From the NCBI RefSeq assembly GCF_010183535.1, contig NC_071329.1:12152001-12216000 (forward strand): DNA of 64,000 bases, written 5' to 3'. Numbering within the stretch: the first letter of the stretch is position 1; each line of letters starts with the position of its first letter. The notes below the pieces were generated by a model that ran no database searches, was not told the origin of the DNA, and saw only the letters and a program-made list of their open reading frames with translations. Both the position numbers and the translations under genes were made by a program. This document shows, in pieces, positions 11,596 to 23,485 of this stretch. The stretch is from Caenorhabditis remanei (Eukaryota > Nematoda > Chromadorea > Rhabditida > Rhabditidae).

Positions 11596-13215
11596 GCGAA
11601 AGTTAGCTGTTTGGAAAGGAGATATTGAAGAATACAAAGAAATATTTGACATGATTAATCAACAAAAAGAGGTTAGTTTTATGAGCCATAAGAAACCTCA
11701 CTAACCATCCAAGTTGCAGAAGCGAAAAGTAGAAGTCGTTCCCTACGAGAACCTGGACGAGCTGGGCTCTGATTGGAGTGAATACACATTTTTCTGTGGG
11801 GATTTCACTTCCGATCTGTTTCACACTTTGCTCTTCCAACTGGAAGTCTTCTCCGAAAATCACTTGACAACAGGGATATCAATAGTCCACTTGGAAAATC
11901 CTGTCGATTACAAAATTCGAGATCTTTGTCATCGATGTTAGACTGCAGTGGAGAGGGACCGTCTTCAAACATGACGCCTGATAACATATACTCCAAGGAT
12001 GATGAAGAAAACGTGTTCAAGTCACCACGTCAGCCCTCAAAAAGACTACGCGTGTGCATGGAAATGGTGGAAACAGAGAAGAACTATGTGGATCTGTTGA
12101 AGCTTGTTGTCAAGGTTAGTAAAACATAAATTCAAAAATCCTAGAAGACAAGTTTTTCAGTTCAAACAGGCACTGGGAACGGAGATTTCGCAGAATGGGT
12201 TCATGAGAAGAACAGACGTTGCGATGATCTTTGGAAGGTTTGAACCGATTCTTGAGCTCCACGAGAAAATTTACGAGAGGCTGACTACGGTTTTAAATGA
12301 GGCAAACAATATTCTCTCTGCTGCAAATGGGAGTAAACACGATGATATAAACCTCGACTTTTCTCAAGTTTGGATTGATGCGAAAGAAGAAATGAAAAGA
12401 GCATATCCACAATATCTGAACTATTTCGATACCATCAGAGGATTGTTTGATAAACACGAAAAGGAAAACTCGAAGTTTCACACTTTTTGTAAAGCGAAAG
12501 AAAGCAGTCCCGAGTTCCATAGGTTGAAACTGGCTGATTTAATGATCAAGCTAGTTCAACGTCTGCCGAGTGTTGTTCTTCTCCTCAATGAGATCGCAAA
12601 GAAATCCGATTCGAAGCTGAAGAGTACAGCTGAGCTGGCATCGAAGGCCATTGATGAGGTTCTCAAGTAAGATATTATTAGCTCTAAACTCTAATCTATT
12701 CTATCAATTCCTTAAGGACCGCAAACAAAATTCTTGAAAAGAACGACAACCTTATCTGCCACTTCAGCAAGTTCACAGACATTGAGAGTATTCCGGTGAG
12801 ATAATTTGAACTCAATTTCGAAAAAATATTTTCAATTTCAGCCGATCCTGGTTGCCGCCAACAGAATGTTCATTCGTGAGCTTGTTGTTTCGCCAATTGC
12901 CAGCACATCGTCACGACTGAGTCAATTTCCTAAAATGAAGCTCTTTTTGTTTCATGATGTGCTAGTTGTAAGTTGATTCCAGAGTATAATTGAATGTTTT
13001 ACCAACTATTTTTCCAGATCACCAAAGTTCGAAGTGAGAAGAATGCAATGCAGAGGTTTGCTACACATACATCTTTTGCCAGTCTTCAAGCAAAAAAAGA
13101 AGACCGTATAAATATATTGATCATATACAACTGACTACAATGCGCAGTGCATTTCGGATTCGAGCACCGGACGATGTTTTCAAATTCCTCGAAGCACGAA
13201 GTCATATTGAATAAC
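11596..13215 (+). pseudogene. Truncated ect-2-like RhoGEF copy (DH domain, part of PH)
   Basis: Related to ECT2/ECT-2, the Rho activator of cytokinesis. The DH domain is well preserved: RVCMEMVETEKNYVDLLKLV (about 12045-12113), then exons from 12161 with YLNYFDTIRGLFDKHEKENS, LMIKLVQRLPSVVLLLNEI and ELVVSPIASTSSRLSQF. These match human ECT2 at VCLELLQTESNYVD and the PVQRLPSVALLLND region. Upstream, GSDWSEYTFFCGDFTSDLFH lies in one frame, while GSLLRKSLDNRDINSPLGKS, the segment leading into DH, lies in the next. They meet near 11815-11835 with no usable intron, so the frame is shifted. The BRCT repeats are largely absent. The PH region stops after ITKVRSEKNAMQR plus a short FRIRAPDDVFKFLE piece at about 13147-13197, in a different frame and followed by stops. 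It is best read as a partial duplicate, possibly still able to give a DH-only protein from 11926 onward. Confidence 0.7.
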
Positions 13216-13859
13216 TTAATTTCAATCGAGCTGGAGCTCATGGAAGAAGTAGACAGACATACGCATTGTCTAACTCGAGCAGGAACCGCCTCGCTCATGA
13301 ATTTCATCTCATCTCGACCCGTAGTTTTAATCACTGGTTATTCTCTTTTTATAATAGAAAATTCTATACATGGTAATTGATTGAATGAAAGATTTTTCGT
13401 GATGTGTCCTCCCTAGGTTCCAGGATTTTCATTTCCTCAGATTCCAGGGTTAGCCTATTCTTAAATTCTCCCTGTTTTTGGGGGATAACTCATGCCTTCC
13501 GCCTAGGAGATAAGTGTTACTTTTTTTTTGCACGTCGCCGTTTTTTGAGACAATTAACAAAGTGTTATTTGAGTTTGAAAGAATTGAAACAAAGGAATTG
13601 AGTGAGATCTGAAATAAAAATTAGAACAACTTCTAGAAGAAACATGAAAAATATGAAGATTTCCGAAATTAAAACTGAATTATGAAATTTGAATTATTGA
13701 TAAGAAAATCAGAAAATTAGTTTCAAAAGTGAAAATGAGCAGGAAAGAAACTGGTGGGTGACAATGTTTGAAGACTAGAAATTGAAGAAAGATGGTTCCT
13801 ATCAAAAAAGATAAGGGATATCACAAAATGAAAGAATACGTTCACTGGAAAGATATTTC
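13216..13859. other. Intergenic, no supported feature
   Basis: No coding signal beyond the tail of the RhoGEF-like copy. AT-rich from about 13560. Confidence 0.5.
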
Positions 13860-16425
13860 TCATACATCTGTTACTGTAGGTGTATGTGTTATCACCAGAG
13901 GTCCGCCTTCTTCTAATGGCATTGCAGGTGGAAGGGCAACTATTGATGATGGGGGAAGAGCAGCCTGAAAGAATATAACGATAGCATCGTTATGAAATTA
14001 AAATCAGTTACTTGTGAACAGCAAGGTTTCCTTGGAGGCGGAGGCGGTTTGTGGTTTGCAGTTGTCTGATTTAAAGGCAGTGAATTCGATGTTGATGCAA
14101 CTGGTTCTGATGCTCCAGACGTTGTCGTTGAAGGGACTTCTGGAGAAGGAACTGCTATTGCAGCACACGAATTGGCCGTTGTTTGTTGTGACTTCAATCT
14201 GGCCAGACTTCGATCAACTCGATCAATATCTTTCTCAGCACCTCGGAGTATTTTATCTTGTTGCGGACGGCGAGTCAGGGTGGCTTGTGGAGTTATATCA
14301 CCAAGTTCAGCTGCTGCCGAGACAAGAGGAGTAGCAACGCCTCCTGGTGGAGCAAATGAGGCTGGAATAGTATCAACCGGTTTAATATAACGAACGATTT
14401 GAGAAGTTTGTCAAATGTTGTTTAAAAATTAAAACTCACTGCTGGGACTCTGTACATCCGCAGTCGATGCAATAGAACTTCGTATTGAAATATTATCAGA
14501 CAACACTGCACGACATCTACACTTCGGACAGTTTTGATCTGTCCTCTGCAGTAAATATGTGTGTAGACATCTGAAAATCAAAATAAGTTGATTGTCTTGA
14601 CGTATAATACTACTTTTCATGAAAAATATGTGAACATCTGAGAGCTTGGAGACTTTCATCTTTCAATCCATATCTCTGACCACAGAAATTACAGAACAGT
14701 TGCATTTCCTGAGTTAAACGAGATGCCGCTCTTCTTGCTGTTTCTTCAGAATCATCATCATTCAACTGAGAATAAAGTTCTGCGAGTCGAAGATGACATT
14801 TCAAAACAACATGCTGAAATATATGCATAAGTTGTCGAATATACTTTGAACTGCTACCTTGCAACCTATTTGATTCGCAATTTCAATACATTTCTTGTTC
14901 AGTTGAATCGCTTGACATTCACATTGACCAGTGTAATGAGATCGACTTTCCGATGCACTTTTTGCCATAGAAGAAAGTACTAACACCTGCAAAAAACCTT
15001 CTATACTCAAAATTCCCCGAAAATGTAATCTGTTTTGTGATGTCTAGGTTGGATATTGCCGACCACAAGGTTCTGAGATTTATGGGAAAGTCGTAAAAGT
15101 TATTTGATGGGAAAAGAGATTGAGACCCCTCAATGAGCTTCGACAGAGTTCCGGTTGTTAGAAAAAGGAAATGATCTTTTGAATAAATATTCTTGACAAT
15201 ACACTTACCTCTCCCATCTTATCATTAGCTCCTCTCATTACTCGATAAGCATCTTCATATCTCGCCCATGATTTCTGAAAAGAGAAAAGATAAGAAAGCA
15301 AGGAAAACTCTACAAACCGTGATAGTTTCCTTTGCTTCACTCTCTCCTAGTTCCCTATAGATATCAGCTAAACTGCACATGCACCTTGCATGAATCGCTC
15401 GATTTCCCATTTCCACTGCCAGCTGTGAAGCTTCCTACAAATATTCCGAGTTGAGAATGTACATTCAGAATATAAAAACTAACATCACAAGCTTCTTTTG
15501 CGTCAACAAGACTTCCTTTCATCCGTAATGCAACTGATAAATGATACAGTATCAGGCATCGATATTTTGCATGAACATCATCTACAGTAACCGATTGCAC
15601 AATTGCAAGAGCATTTCGCAGGAATATTAATGCTTTTGTGATGTCCCTGAACAATAAAAAATTGAGTGTTGAGTGTCTTTAATGTTCGAAAATACCTCAA
15701 AAGCGTAAAAAGTGATCCTAATCCAACACAAATTTGTAATTCTAATAATCGATCGGAAGTCTCATTCGCAACATTCATCGCCGATTCAAAACTTTCCAGA
15801 CATTGTTGAAATTGTGACATTCCTAAGTGTGCAAGTGCTATTGCTGAAAATCAATTCAATTCGTTTCTAGGACTGTGAACATTGTCACGTACTCAAATGT
15901 GCATATCCAGGTGTTCTCGGATCCATCGAAGGATGTTCTAACGACGCTTTACCATACTGAAGTGCTTTTGTGAAGTCAGCCAATCTTTCGTATGCTTTGG
16001 CCAAATTTAGAAAAGCCTCGCATTTCATTGCTGAATCGTTTTGGTCTGTTGCCAACTGCATTTGTGATAAAGCATATGAAAGCATTCCTTCGTATTCTCC
16101 CTGGTCGCAGAGGGCTTGTGCAAGATATCCAAGAGTAATGAAACGATCTTCTGCATTGCTGTAAGTTGGAAAATGTAGTGAAAGTGATAGATGGGGATAG
16201 AAAGATCTCACTTCAACCTGTTCAAAGACTGTCTCCATTTGTTGATAGCCTGTGCGTAATGTCGTTGATGATAGAGTTTGACGCCAGCCTGAAACTGAAA
16301 TTATACCTTCCAAAATCCAAAGATAAATACAGTACCTGCATGTGTTGCTTTGCTTGCCGCTGTCCCATTGATCGTCGATGATTCGTGATGAGATTGATGT
16401 TGTCGCGACGCACAAAAACACCCAT
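13860..16425 (-). CDS. rpy-1: Rapsyn, TPR/RING-H2 acetylcholine-receptor clustering protein
   Basis: Cytoplasmic scaffold that clusters nicotinic acetylcholine receptors under the synaptic membrane. The N-terminus [11 protein letters not shown] parallels vertebrate rapsyn MGQDQTKQQIE and would be N-myristoylated if ATG 16368 is used. A further in-frame ATG at 16425 (MGVFVRRDN), right behind a TTTCAG acceptor, would add 19 residues and also begins Met-Gly. TPR repeats follow ([40 protein letters not shown] and others), over many exons. A coiled segment leads to a RING-H2 domain, [20 protein letters not shown] then [11 protein letters not shown] and QNCPKCRCR, matching rapsyn [20 protein letters not shown]. 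Unlike vertebrate rapsyn, which ends soon after the RING, this protein continues for about 150 residues, rich in Pro/Ser/Thr with a [10 protein letters not shown] run, to TGA at 13860-13862. Confidence 0.92.
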
Positions 16426-19400
16426 TGACCTGAAACTTTTTGTTTCAATCTATTTTGTGAAGATTCCATTGGGATAAACTACCTACAGACCGGCGGCAAG
16501 TAATCATGTAGTGTGGAGTGTCTCTTATTGTTCTACGTGGAATTGTAATAAAGACTTTCGGTTTTATCTCATCTGAAATTTGTTGAGATTAACCCTTTCT
16601 TTTCGTGTTTAGATATAAGAATGAGAAATAAATAAAAAGAAAAGAGCAATTGGAGAACATGAATAATTGTTTTTGAATCCATCGTCTGCCTTCTGCACCA
16701 AAAATGATGGAGCATATGGGAATCAATTATGCTCAGAAAAGGAATTACAGTAGACTTTATGTGCTCAATATTATGGGATTTCACTTTCGATTCCCCCCAA
16801 ACCAATTAGCTTCACTTTTTTTGTTTTTGTTGGCATTTCATGAGACGAGCATTCTCGAATGACTTTTGATTGATATTTAGGATGAAGACGAGAGAGTATG
16901 ATAGACGAAGAGACACGGGGAAAAGGTGAGAAAGTGATCCATCAATTTGAGGTCATGAGACGATTGGATTGAGCAGAAAATGAGTAGAGGAGGAGAGGAA
17001 ATGAACGAAAAATGATGGGATTGGAAACGGGAAAAAAAGAAGAGATTTGTAAGAGCAGATGTAGAGGAAAAGATAAGAATGGGGAGGATTAATTAGTAGG
17101 AATAAAAATCTTTCTGATGTATGCAATTAGAGAAAATGACTTCAAAGAGAATGAGGATATTATGAGCTATATTTCCGAGAACGTTTAAGGAACAGATCAT
17201 GATGAATTTTTGCAAAACAGTTTAGCTTAGGAACAGTTGTTTGATTGGATTTGTCATCCGAATTTGAAAAAAGAAAAGCAAAAATGAAAATATTGAGATC
17301 TACAAAAACGTAAAAGCAATGATTAAAACGCAGTCAAACTTTCTGGTTTACTACTCAACTCCGCCCAACTTTTCTTACTTTTTGTTCGGAAATCCTCTTG
17401 AAAATCACTTTGTCAAATTGAAAATTTCGGGAGAAAAAATAGAAGAGGAGTAGTATTCTCTTCTCTAATGTGACCCGATGGCAAATCTTTCTCAAGGGAA
17501 CTGAATCCAATTTCGAATGAAAAGGAATTTGGGACAAAAGAAGAAGTGAATACGGAGAAGAAGAAGTAGATGAAAAAAGAAGAAGAAGTCGTACTTTGAT
17601 GCTTCTTCCATGGAATCCGTATTCCGAATGTTTTTTTTTCTGAGTTGCCCCCCGAAGTTTTTGTTGAAATTGGGTCGAAGAGAGAATTGAAGTTCCCATG
17701 GGAAACCGAACCCAAATTGACATTTTTGTGGAGAGAAGAAAGGGACATTGAATTGTTGGAAAATGATGAGAAGAACGGATTAGATTTGAAGAGTTTGATA
17801 CAAGAACATACATGAGTCGGAAAAAAGAGAAAACTGAGAAGTTGAGAAGTTTAGGTTGGGATGAAAATTCAAGACGGACATGCCATATTCTGACTGCGGG
17901 TGGATTGAATTAACAAAACTGTTTAGGAATGTTACCGAAGAAAGTTTCGAAAATTATTGAACGAATCAACTCTTAATGACAACGTTCCGTGAGTTTAGAA
18001 TCAGATTTTCTTTGTAGGAATACCATATTATAAGAGCCGAAGCAAGGAAAAGAGCGGAAGAAATCAATTGAACTTTTCAGGGGGCGAAACTGCGCAAAAG
18101 CAGTCACGAAACGTAGCGAAATCCATAGTAACCAGAACTGGAAATCTATTTTACTGAGAATTTTAATAATAATGAACTAACGAGATCAATCCTGGTGCAA
18201 CTTGTTTCTTTAGAAAATCAATTTCTTCACTTTTCTTTACAGAATTATCAAAATATGAATACTCATACTAAAACAAAACAAAAAATATTTGACGGACTTC
18301 ACCACACATTCAGAGAATCGAAAGGAGAGAGAAGAACAATAAAAGAGTTTCATCAACACACCCGATGTCTCTGAATCTCTTCGTCTACAATACTATCTGA
18401 AACTCGGGTGCTCCAGTGATTAATTGGCGGGCTCCGGGAGCCGAGAAGACCGGAGTAGAGATGGGAAGAGAGGAGGAGTGGAATAGAACCGGGCGCCAAA
18501 TGTCATCCGTCAAAAAATTCTCTCTTCGTTTTCTCCGCGTCCTGTGTGAAATGACGACGGTGCGGAAAAATAAGAAGAAAGGAGAGCAAGAAATTCTTTC
18601 TCTTTTTCTTATTTTATTGCAGAAATTTCCCACATTCTTTAATTCTCCGCCTCATTGAATCTTTAAATATCTAGTTTCCCTTCGGAAAAGTTGTCAAGAA
18701 AAACGAGAGTTTAGACTTTAAGAGTTTTCGAAAGTATTTCGGAAGAAGTAAAAAGGAAACGAGGAAAAATCCCATAGATTAAGAAAAGATTATATGAAAT
18801 GTAGAAACATAGAGATAAGAAATGATTGACAGACGGTTCAAAAAGAAGGAGGAGATGGCAACATTTTCAAAGGTTTTTGGGGTTTTTCAAGACGAGAGAA
18901 ATGGATTGCAGTTGAGAGACTGGTGTAATATTTGAAGTACAACATATAGAGTTCCAGTGCACGAGTTGGTCAAAATTCTGACCCAAAAGAAATAGAAAAT
19001 TACTGAAAGGAAAGCTTTAAAAAGGTAGAAAACATTTTATGACAGGATTCCGAAAATGTTACTACAGCAGATTTATTAATATTTGTAAATGTTGCGAGCC
19101 ACCGAAACTGTAAGAAATATCTCAAATGTAGAGTGACAGAAGAATCATTTTTGTATATCAATAGATTATTCAAAAGATACAGTTCCGATTCTTGAAATAG
19201 TTTAACTTGCTGAAATTAAAAGAAAAAATAAGCAGTCGTATGTATTTGATAATGGTATTGGTCAATTTGTTTCAAACCAAATTGGTTTCTTGATAAAGTT
19301 TGAACTAGAAGAATATAAAATAGAAATCATCCTAAAAATGAATAGAACCTTGAAACATGGACAAAGGAAAAGATTTTATTAGAGATAGTACTGGATTACG

Positions 19401-21216
19401 AATGAAAGTTTATTATTTAATTAATCTAAAACAGAAAAGTCTGCATCTTAACTACTTCTCCCAACTTTTCAACTTCACAAACACCGTATTTTTCCAAAAC
19501 AGAATCCTTTCAGAATTCAACGGACACCTCACCAAAAATAGTAATTCTTTTGAAATTTGTTCCCACAAAAAGTCACCGGAAAACAGAAAAAAACACACAG
19601 AAAGGGAAGGAAGAGACCATGAAAAGATTGTTGGTGGTGGTGGGGGTGGTTGGGAAAACGGAGGGTGTAGTGAAGGGAGCATCGTGTCTAGCTCCTCGGG
19701 GCTCCCGGAGAGAGCACATACACTCGGACCTCCTTCTTCTTCTACTCACTTTATTCTCTCTTCTATCTCTCTATTTCTTTTCTTTGGCTCCGTGAGCTAC
19801 GGCACAAAAAGAAGAAAAGGAAAAAGGAGTGTGTGTAGATGACAGAAGAAAAAAAGAGAAGAGTAGAGAGACGAAAAGAAGCTAGAGATCAATATGAAGC
19901 AGCAAAAAAAGAAAAAGAAATGCCAGTCCCGGCATCAGTCCCACGAAACTTTTTGTCTTTTCAGACCCAGAAAGAAACTTTGATATTGCATCAGATTCAT
20001 CAAAAAATGGAAGTAGAAACTGAGTCCAGAAAATCAAAAAAGCAAACTGGTAACTATATTTAAAACTGAATGAGGATTTGCGAAAATTTAAAACAGTTGA
20101 ACTTTTGCTTTTCAGAGCATATTTTTTGTATTCTTGGTTTTCATTTTCATTGCTATTTCACATCACTGTTCTTGAAAATTTGAAAAAAAAAACAGTTTTA
20201 AGAAAAATATTTTTTCTCGTTTTTGAATGCTTGTTGCTTTTACTTCAAAACTATTCCCTAGTTGTACAGTAATCCCTTCGACCACATTTTCCGTCCGAAT
20301 CTTTCCACAACCATTGAACCTAAATTGATTAAGGAAGAAGTGAGAGAATATACAAAGTGACAAGTGAAGCAAGTCCATCGTCTTATCCTTCTTTCTATCC
20401 TTCTTCGCCGATTCCTCGAAATTCAATTTTAGTGACGGGAGCGCAAGTTTCTTAGTAAGAAGTGAGAGATAGAATTGTGCACAATGCTCTTTTTGGCCCG
20501 AAATGCTCTTCGAAGCCTCTTGATGATGATCACTTTCTTGGATTGTGTCGAGAAGAGAGCTCTTTTCACAAATGTATAGTATTTGTCGTGTCTTGTCTGT
20601 GTGTAAGAAGAGAAAAAGTGTCCGATTTCCCCCTCGTTCAATTGATATATGATCCGTCTGATGAACGATGACAATGTAATTCAGAATCGAAAGTAGGCGG
20701 ATGGAATGATTTATCAGAATACACTACACAATTCAGTATTGAAGATAGGAAGTAATTGATAACAAGATTTTGAGATTTTGCAAGAAAGATCTAGCTTCGA
20801 TTTCAGGAAAACCTGATCTTCTTAAACTCAAATCACCACCGTTTCTGTCCAAATAGTATCAATAGAAACCAAACAAGGAACAGGGTTCTCTTGAGATTTT
20901 GCATCAGCTGAGCAACTTCTCCAATTACCACAAAAAGTAGGTCATCACAAGCTCCATTATTAGAATTGTCTTTATTATTATTATTATTACAATTATTAAA
21001 ATTATTAATGTAACAATCAAGTGTCAGAATAAATATGAAGGGCAGCTGGAGAATCAAACAGTCAAAAAGCAAAAGAAAAAAAAACAAAATACTATTGTTG
21101 GAGAAAAAAATGGAATGTATTTGGGAAAGAAACAAGAAAGAATGTACACGCATTTTTGATTGAGAAGTCACAGAGGTCTTATGTTGTTAAATGAGAGAAG
21201 GCGATATGGATGTGAA
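16426..21216. other. 4.8-kb gene-poor interval between rpy-1 and dpy-10
   Basis: No reading frame here carries a recognisable domain, signal peptide plus cysteines, or a convincing exon chain. The longer frames (17355-17813, 18385-18658, 19357-20063, 20833-21171) are low-complexity products of purine- or pyrimidine-rich DNA. Noted: a G-rich run at about 19632-19670 with several GG/GGG tracts, a short ATT microsatellite at about 20970-20993, and two short GGGAGCC-type palindromic motifs near 18430 and 19700. The last 400 bases may be dpy-10 3' UTR. Confidence 0.55.
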
Positions 21217-22433
21217 TTACTTTCTACCGTAACCCTGATATCCGGCACGATCTCCTCCTCCACGACTTCCACCGTAACCCTCATCGTTGTTGTAGTCATC
21301 GGCTCGAATACGTGGCTGTGGTCCTGGGTTGATAAGAAGGATGCTGTCAACATTCTGGCAGACACATACTCCTGGTTCTCCTGTAATTAATTGGCTAATT
21401 ACAGATTCGGATAAGGAAAAAACATACCTGGTGGTCCTTGTCCTCCCATTGGTCCTTCTGGTCCTGGGTATCCTGGTTCTCCAGATTCTCCCGAGACTCC
21501 TGGCCATCCACGTTCTCCTTGTGATCCTGTCAATCCATTTCTTCCTGGCAATCCTGGCATTCCTGGTGCTCCAATTGGTCCTGGTGGTCCCTCATCTCCT
21601 GGTGGTCCCTCTTTCAAGTCTCCTTCTGGAGTTGGTCCTTTGTCTCCTGGAGCTCCTGGTCCTCCTCTGTATCCTGGTGGTCCAACTGGTCCAGTCTCTC
21701 CTGGTGCACCATCTTCTCCGTCAATTCCTTTGAGTCCTGGTGGTCCTGGTGGTCCAACATCTCCTGGGAATCCTGGCCATCCCTTGATTCCGGGTGGTCC
21801 TTTTGGACATGGACGGCATGGTGGTGGTTCACGAACTTGGTTGAGTGGGCATGTCTGGTTTGGAGTGGTTCCTGGCATGCCTGGCTTTCCGGCAAGTCCT
21901 GGAAGACCTGGTTTTCCTGGAGTTCCAGATGGTCCACGTGGTCCTGGTGGTCCTGGAATACAACATCCGGGACATTCAGTCTCAAGTGGGGATCCAGTGA
22001 TTTCATCTCCATAAGCAGTTGGTCTGAATCCATGAGACGCTCCACTTCCGTAAGCACCACGAGCAGTACGATTACCGGATAGTCTCATTTTACCGTATTG
22101 AAGTTCAAGAGCTGCTTCATCGTTTGATCTCTGAAATAATGAAAATAGTATATAGCCAAAAAACATTTGAACTCACTTCACAATAGGCCATTTCCCTGTC
22201 GACATAAGTAATTGTATTCTGGACATGATTGTACATAATTGGAAGTGCAACACAAATAATAATGAATGAGAACAAACTAAATCCGATTTGAAGACCTGTG
22301 ACACACCGGTAGATCATCTGACGCGAATAGTTCGTTGTCAGCGAGAACGTTCGACAGCTGAAATTCGATTATTCAGATAATCAAGAAATCAAAAAATATC
22401 GAAAACTCACTCTTCTCTGCCGTTGTTTTTCAT
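21217..22433 (-). CDS. dpy-10: Cuticle collagen DPY-10
   Basis: Exoskeletal collagen needed for body shape. Exon 1 (22433-22411) encodes MKNNGRED. Exon 2 continues with a membrane segment, [20 protein letters not shown]. Exon 3 begins at about 22132 and carries [16 protein letters not shown], the basic cleavage-site motif known in DPY-10 as the site of the roller/dumpy arginine change. Gly-X-Y blocks follow, interrupted by cysteine knots ([29 protein letters not shown]), then a last exon with [17 protein letters not shown] and a Gly/Arg/Tyr-rich tail ending at TAA 21217-21219. The introns are short. It lies head to head with dpy-2, as the two genes are adjacent in C. elegans. An overlapping frame in exons 1 and 2 is described separately. 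Confidence 0.93.
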
Positions 22434-23485
22434 TTTTGCTGATTGTGTTGCTTTCGAATAAAAATGTGAAAATGCCTGTCTTTTTTCCTTCTGTTTCTTG
22501 AATTTCTTTTCTCAAGTCTTCACTTGAAAAAGTATAAGAAGCCTTTCGGCCCTTTCTCAATAAACTTGGACGACCCAAAGGAATACAGAGGAATTTGGGT
22601 CGGTTGTCAGGGATGTCGCTGAAATAATTTCAGTTTATTCAATGCATAGAGAAAAGGAAAAACTTACTTTTGGTTTTCGTCCTTCTTGGTCTTGCTCCTC
22701 TTCACTTCTTTCACTGATTTCTTCTTTTTCTTTTCTTCTGGAGCTGGTGTAGAGGTAACAGTCTCTTCGACAACCTCAATTACCTGTAAAAAGTTGAGGT
22801 ATCGAGCAGAAGAAGATAAGAAAAGTATCAAATGAAAAAAGTTGCTTGTATACAACATAACTTCATTTCTGAATTTTCTCTTTCTCTATCCTTATCCAGA
22901 GAGAAAACGTAGAAAACGGGGCCGAAAGAGGGGCAAAACAGATCGTGCGGGAATGATTGGATCACATCCTCAACCCTTCTCTTTTCCGATACCGATAAGA
23001 AACCAAAGAGACGCAGACTATTTACAGAAATATAGAGAAAAGGTTCGATTTGAGAGAGAGACCGAGAATTACGGTATCTTGTGTGGATCGAAAAGTGAAA
23101 TTCGCGGGATGAGGTGATGGTGGCGCCCGCCGCGCAACATAATGAGAGAAAGATAAAAAATTGGGTTACGTTATCATTTTATCATGTCTTCCTCCTCCGT
23201 CCGTCCTCCTCTCGATGTCTTCTCTATCATCATCGGGGTCATTTATCCGCTAAAGGACTTATCACTGAGGAGACGTAGTGCAAAACGAAAAAGATTTATA
23301 GGTCAAAAAACTTTCTTTGTTTTCTCTTTTTTCGTCTTTTTTCGGCTACCTACGTCTCAAAGGATTTGGGTCAACTATACGTTCCAGGAATATTCCACAT
23401 TTTTCTAGTGATCTTCAAAAGAACAAGATCAACCAAAAGCATTCAACTAGTTATCAAGAAATTGTAGTGAACTTACCGGATTCAT
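22277..23485 (-). CDS. Lysine-rich reading frame overlapping the 5' exons of dpy-10
   Basis: Three minus-strand exons chain in frame: 23485-23477 (MNP, ATG 16-30 nt behind a TTTTCAG acceptor), 22783-22668 (VIEVVEETVTSTPAPEEKKK) and 22618-22411 (DNRPKFLCIPLGRPSLLRKG, SYTFSSEDLRKEIQETEG). The third exon covers dpy-10 exon 1 in another frame and shares its donor. If spliced there, the frame continues into dpy-10 exon 2 and stops at TAG 22277-22279. If not, it stops at TGA 22381-22383. The result is about 130-140 residues, basic and hydrophilic, with no family I recognise. It may be a separate gene, the first frame of a two-frame transcript, or an alternative 5' part of dpy-10. Splice sites are good and amino-acid composition looks coding, but conservation cannot be judged here. 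Confidence 0.45.

Noticed and set aside
17355..17813. 152-codon minus-strand ORF in the gene-poor interval
   Set aside because: Low-complexity product of purine-rich DNA, with no exon context, signal or domain. A 111-codon overlapping frame on the same strand is equally open.
19632..19670. G-rich run as a possible G-quadruplex
   Set aside because: Tracts are mostly two G long and no functional context is visible. Recorded only in the interval description.
20833..21171. 112-codon minus-strand ORF downstream of dpy-10
   Set aside because: Composed of AT-rich repeats (poly-Asn from ATT repeats). Likely 3' UTR.
21329..22082. Long ORFs antisense to the dpy-10 Gly-X-Y region (also 25077-25810 antisense to dpy-2)
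   Set aside because: Collagen repeats are stop-free in several frames. These are shadows without splice structure or motifs.
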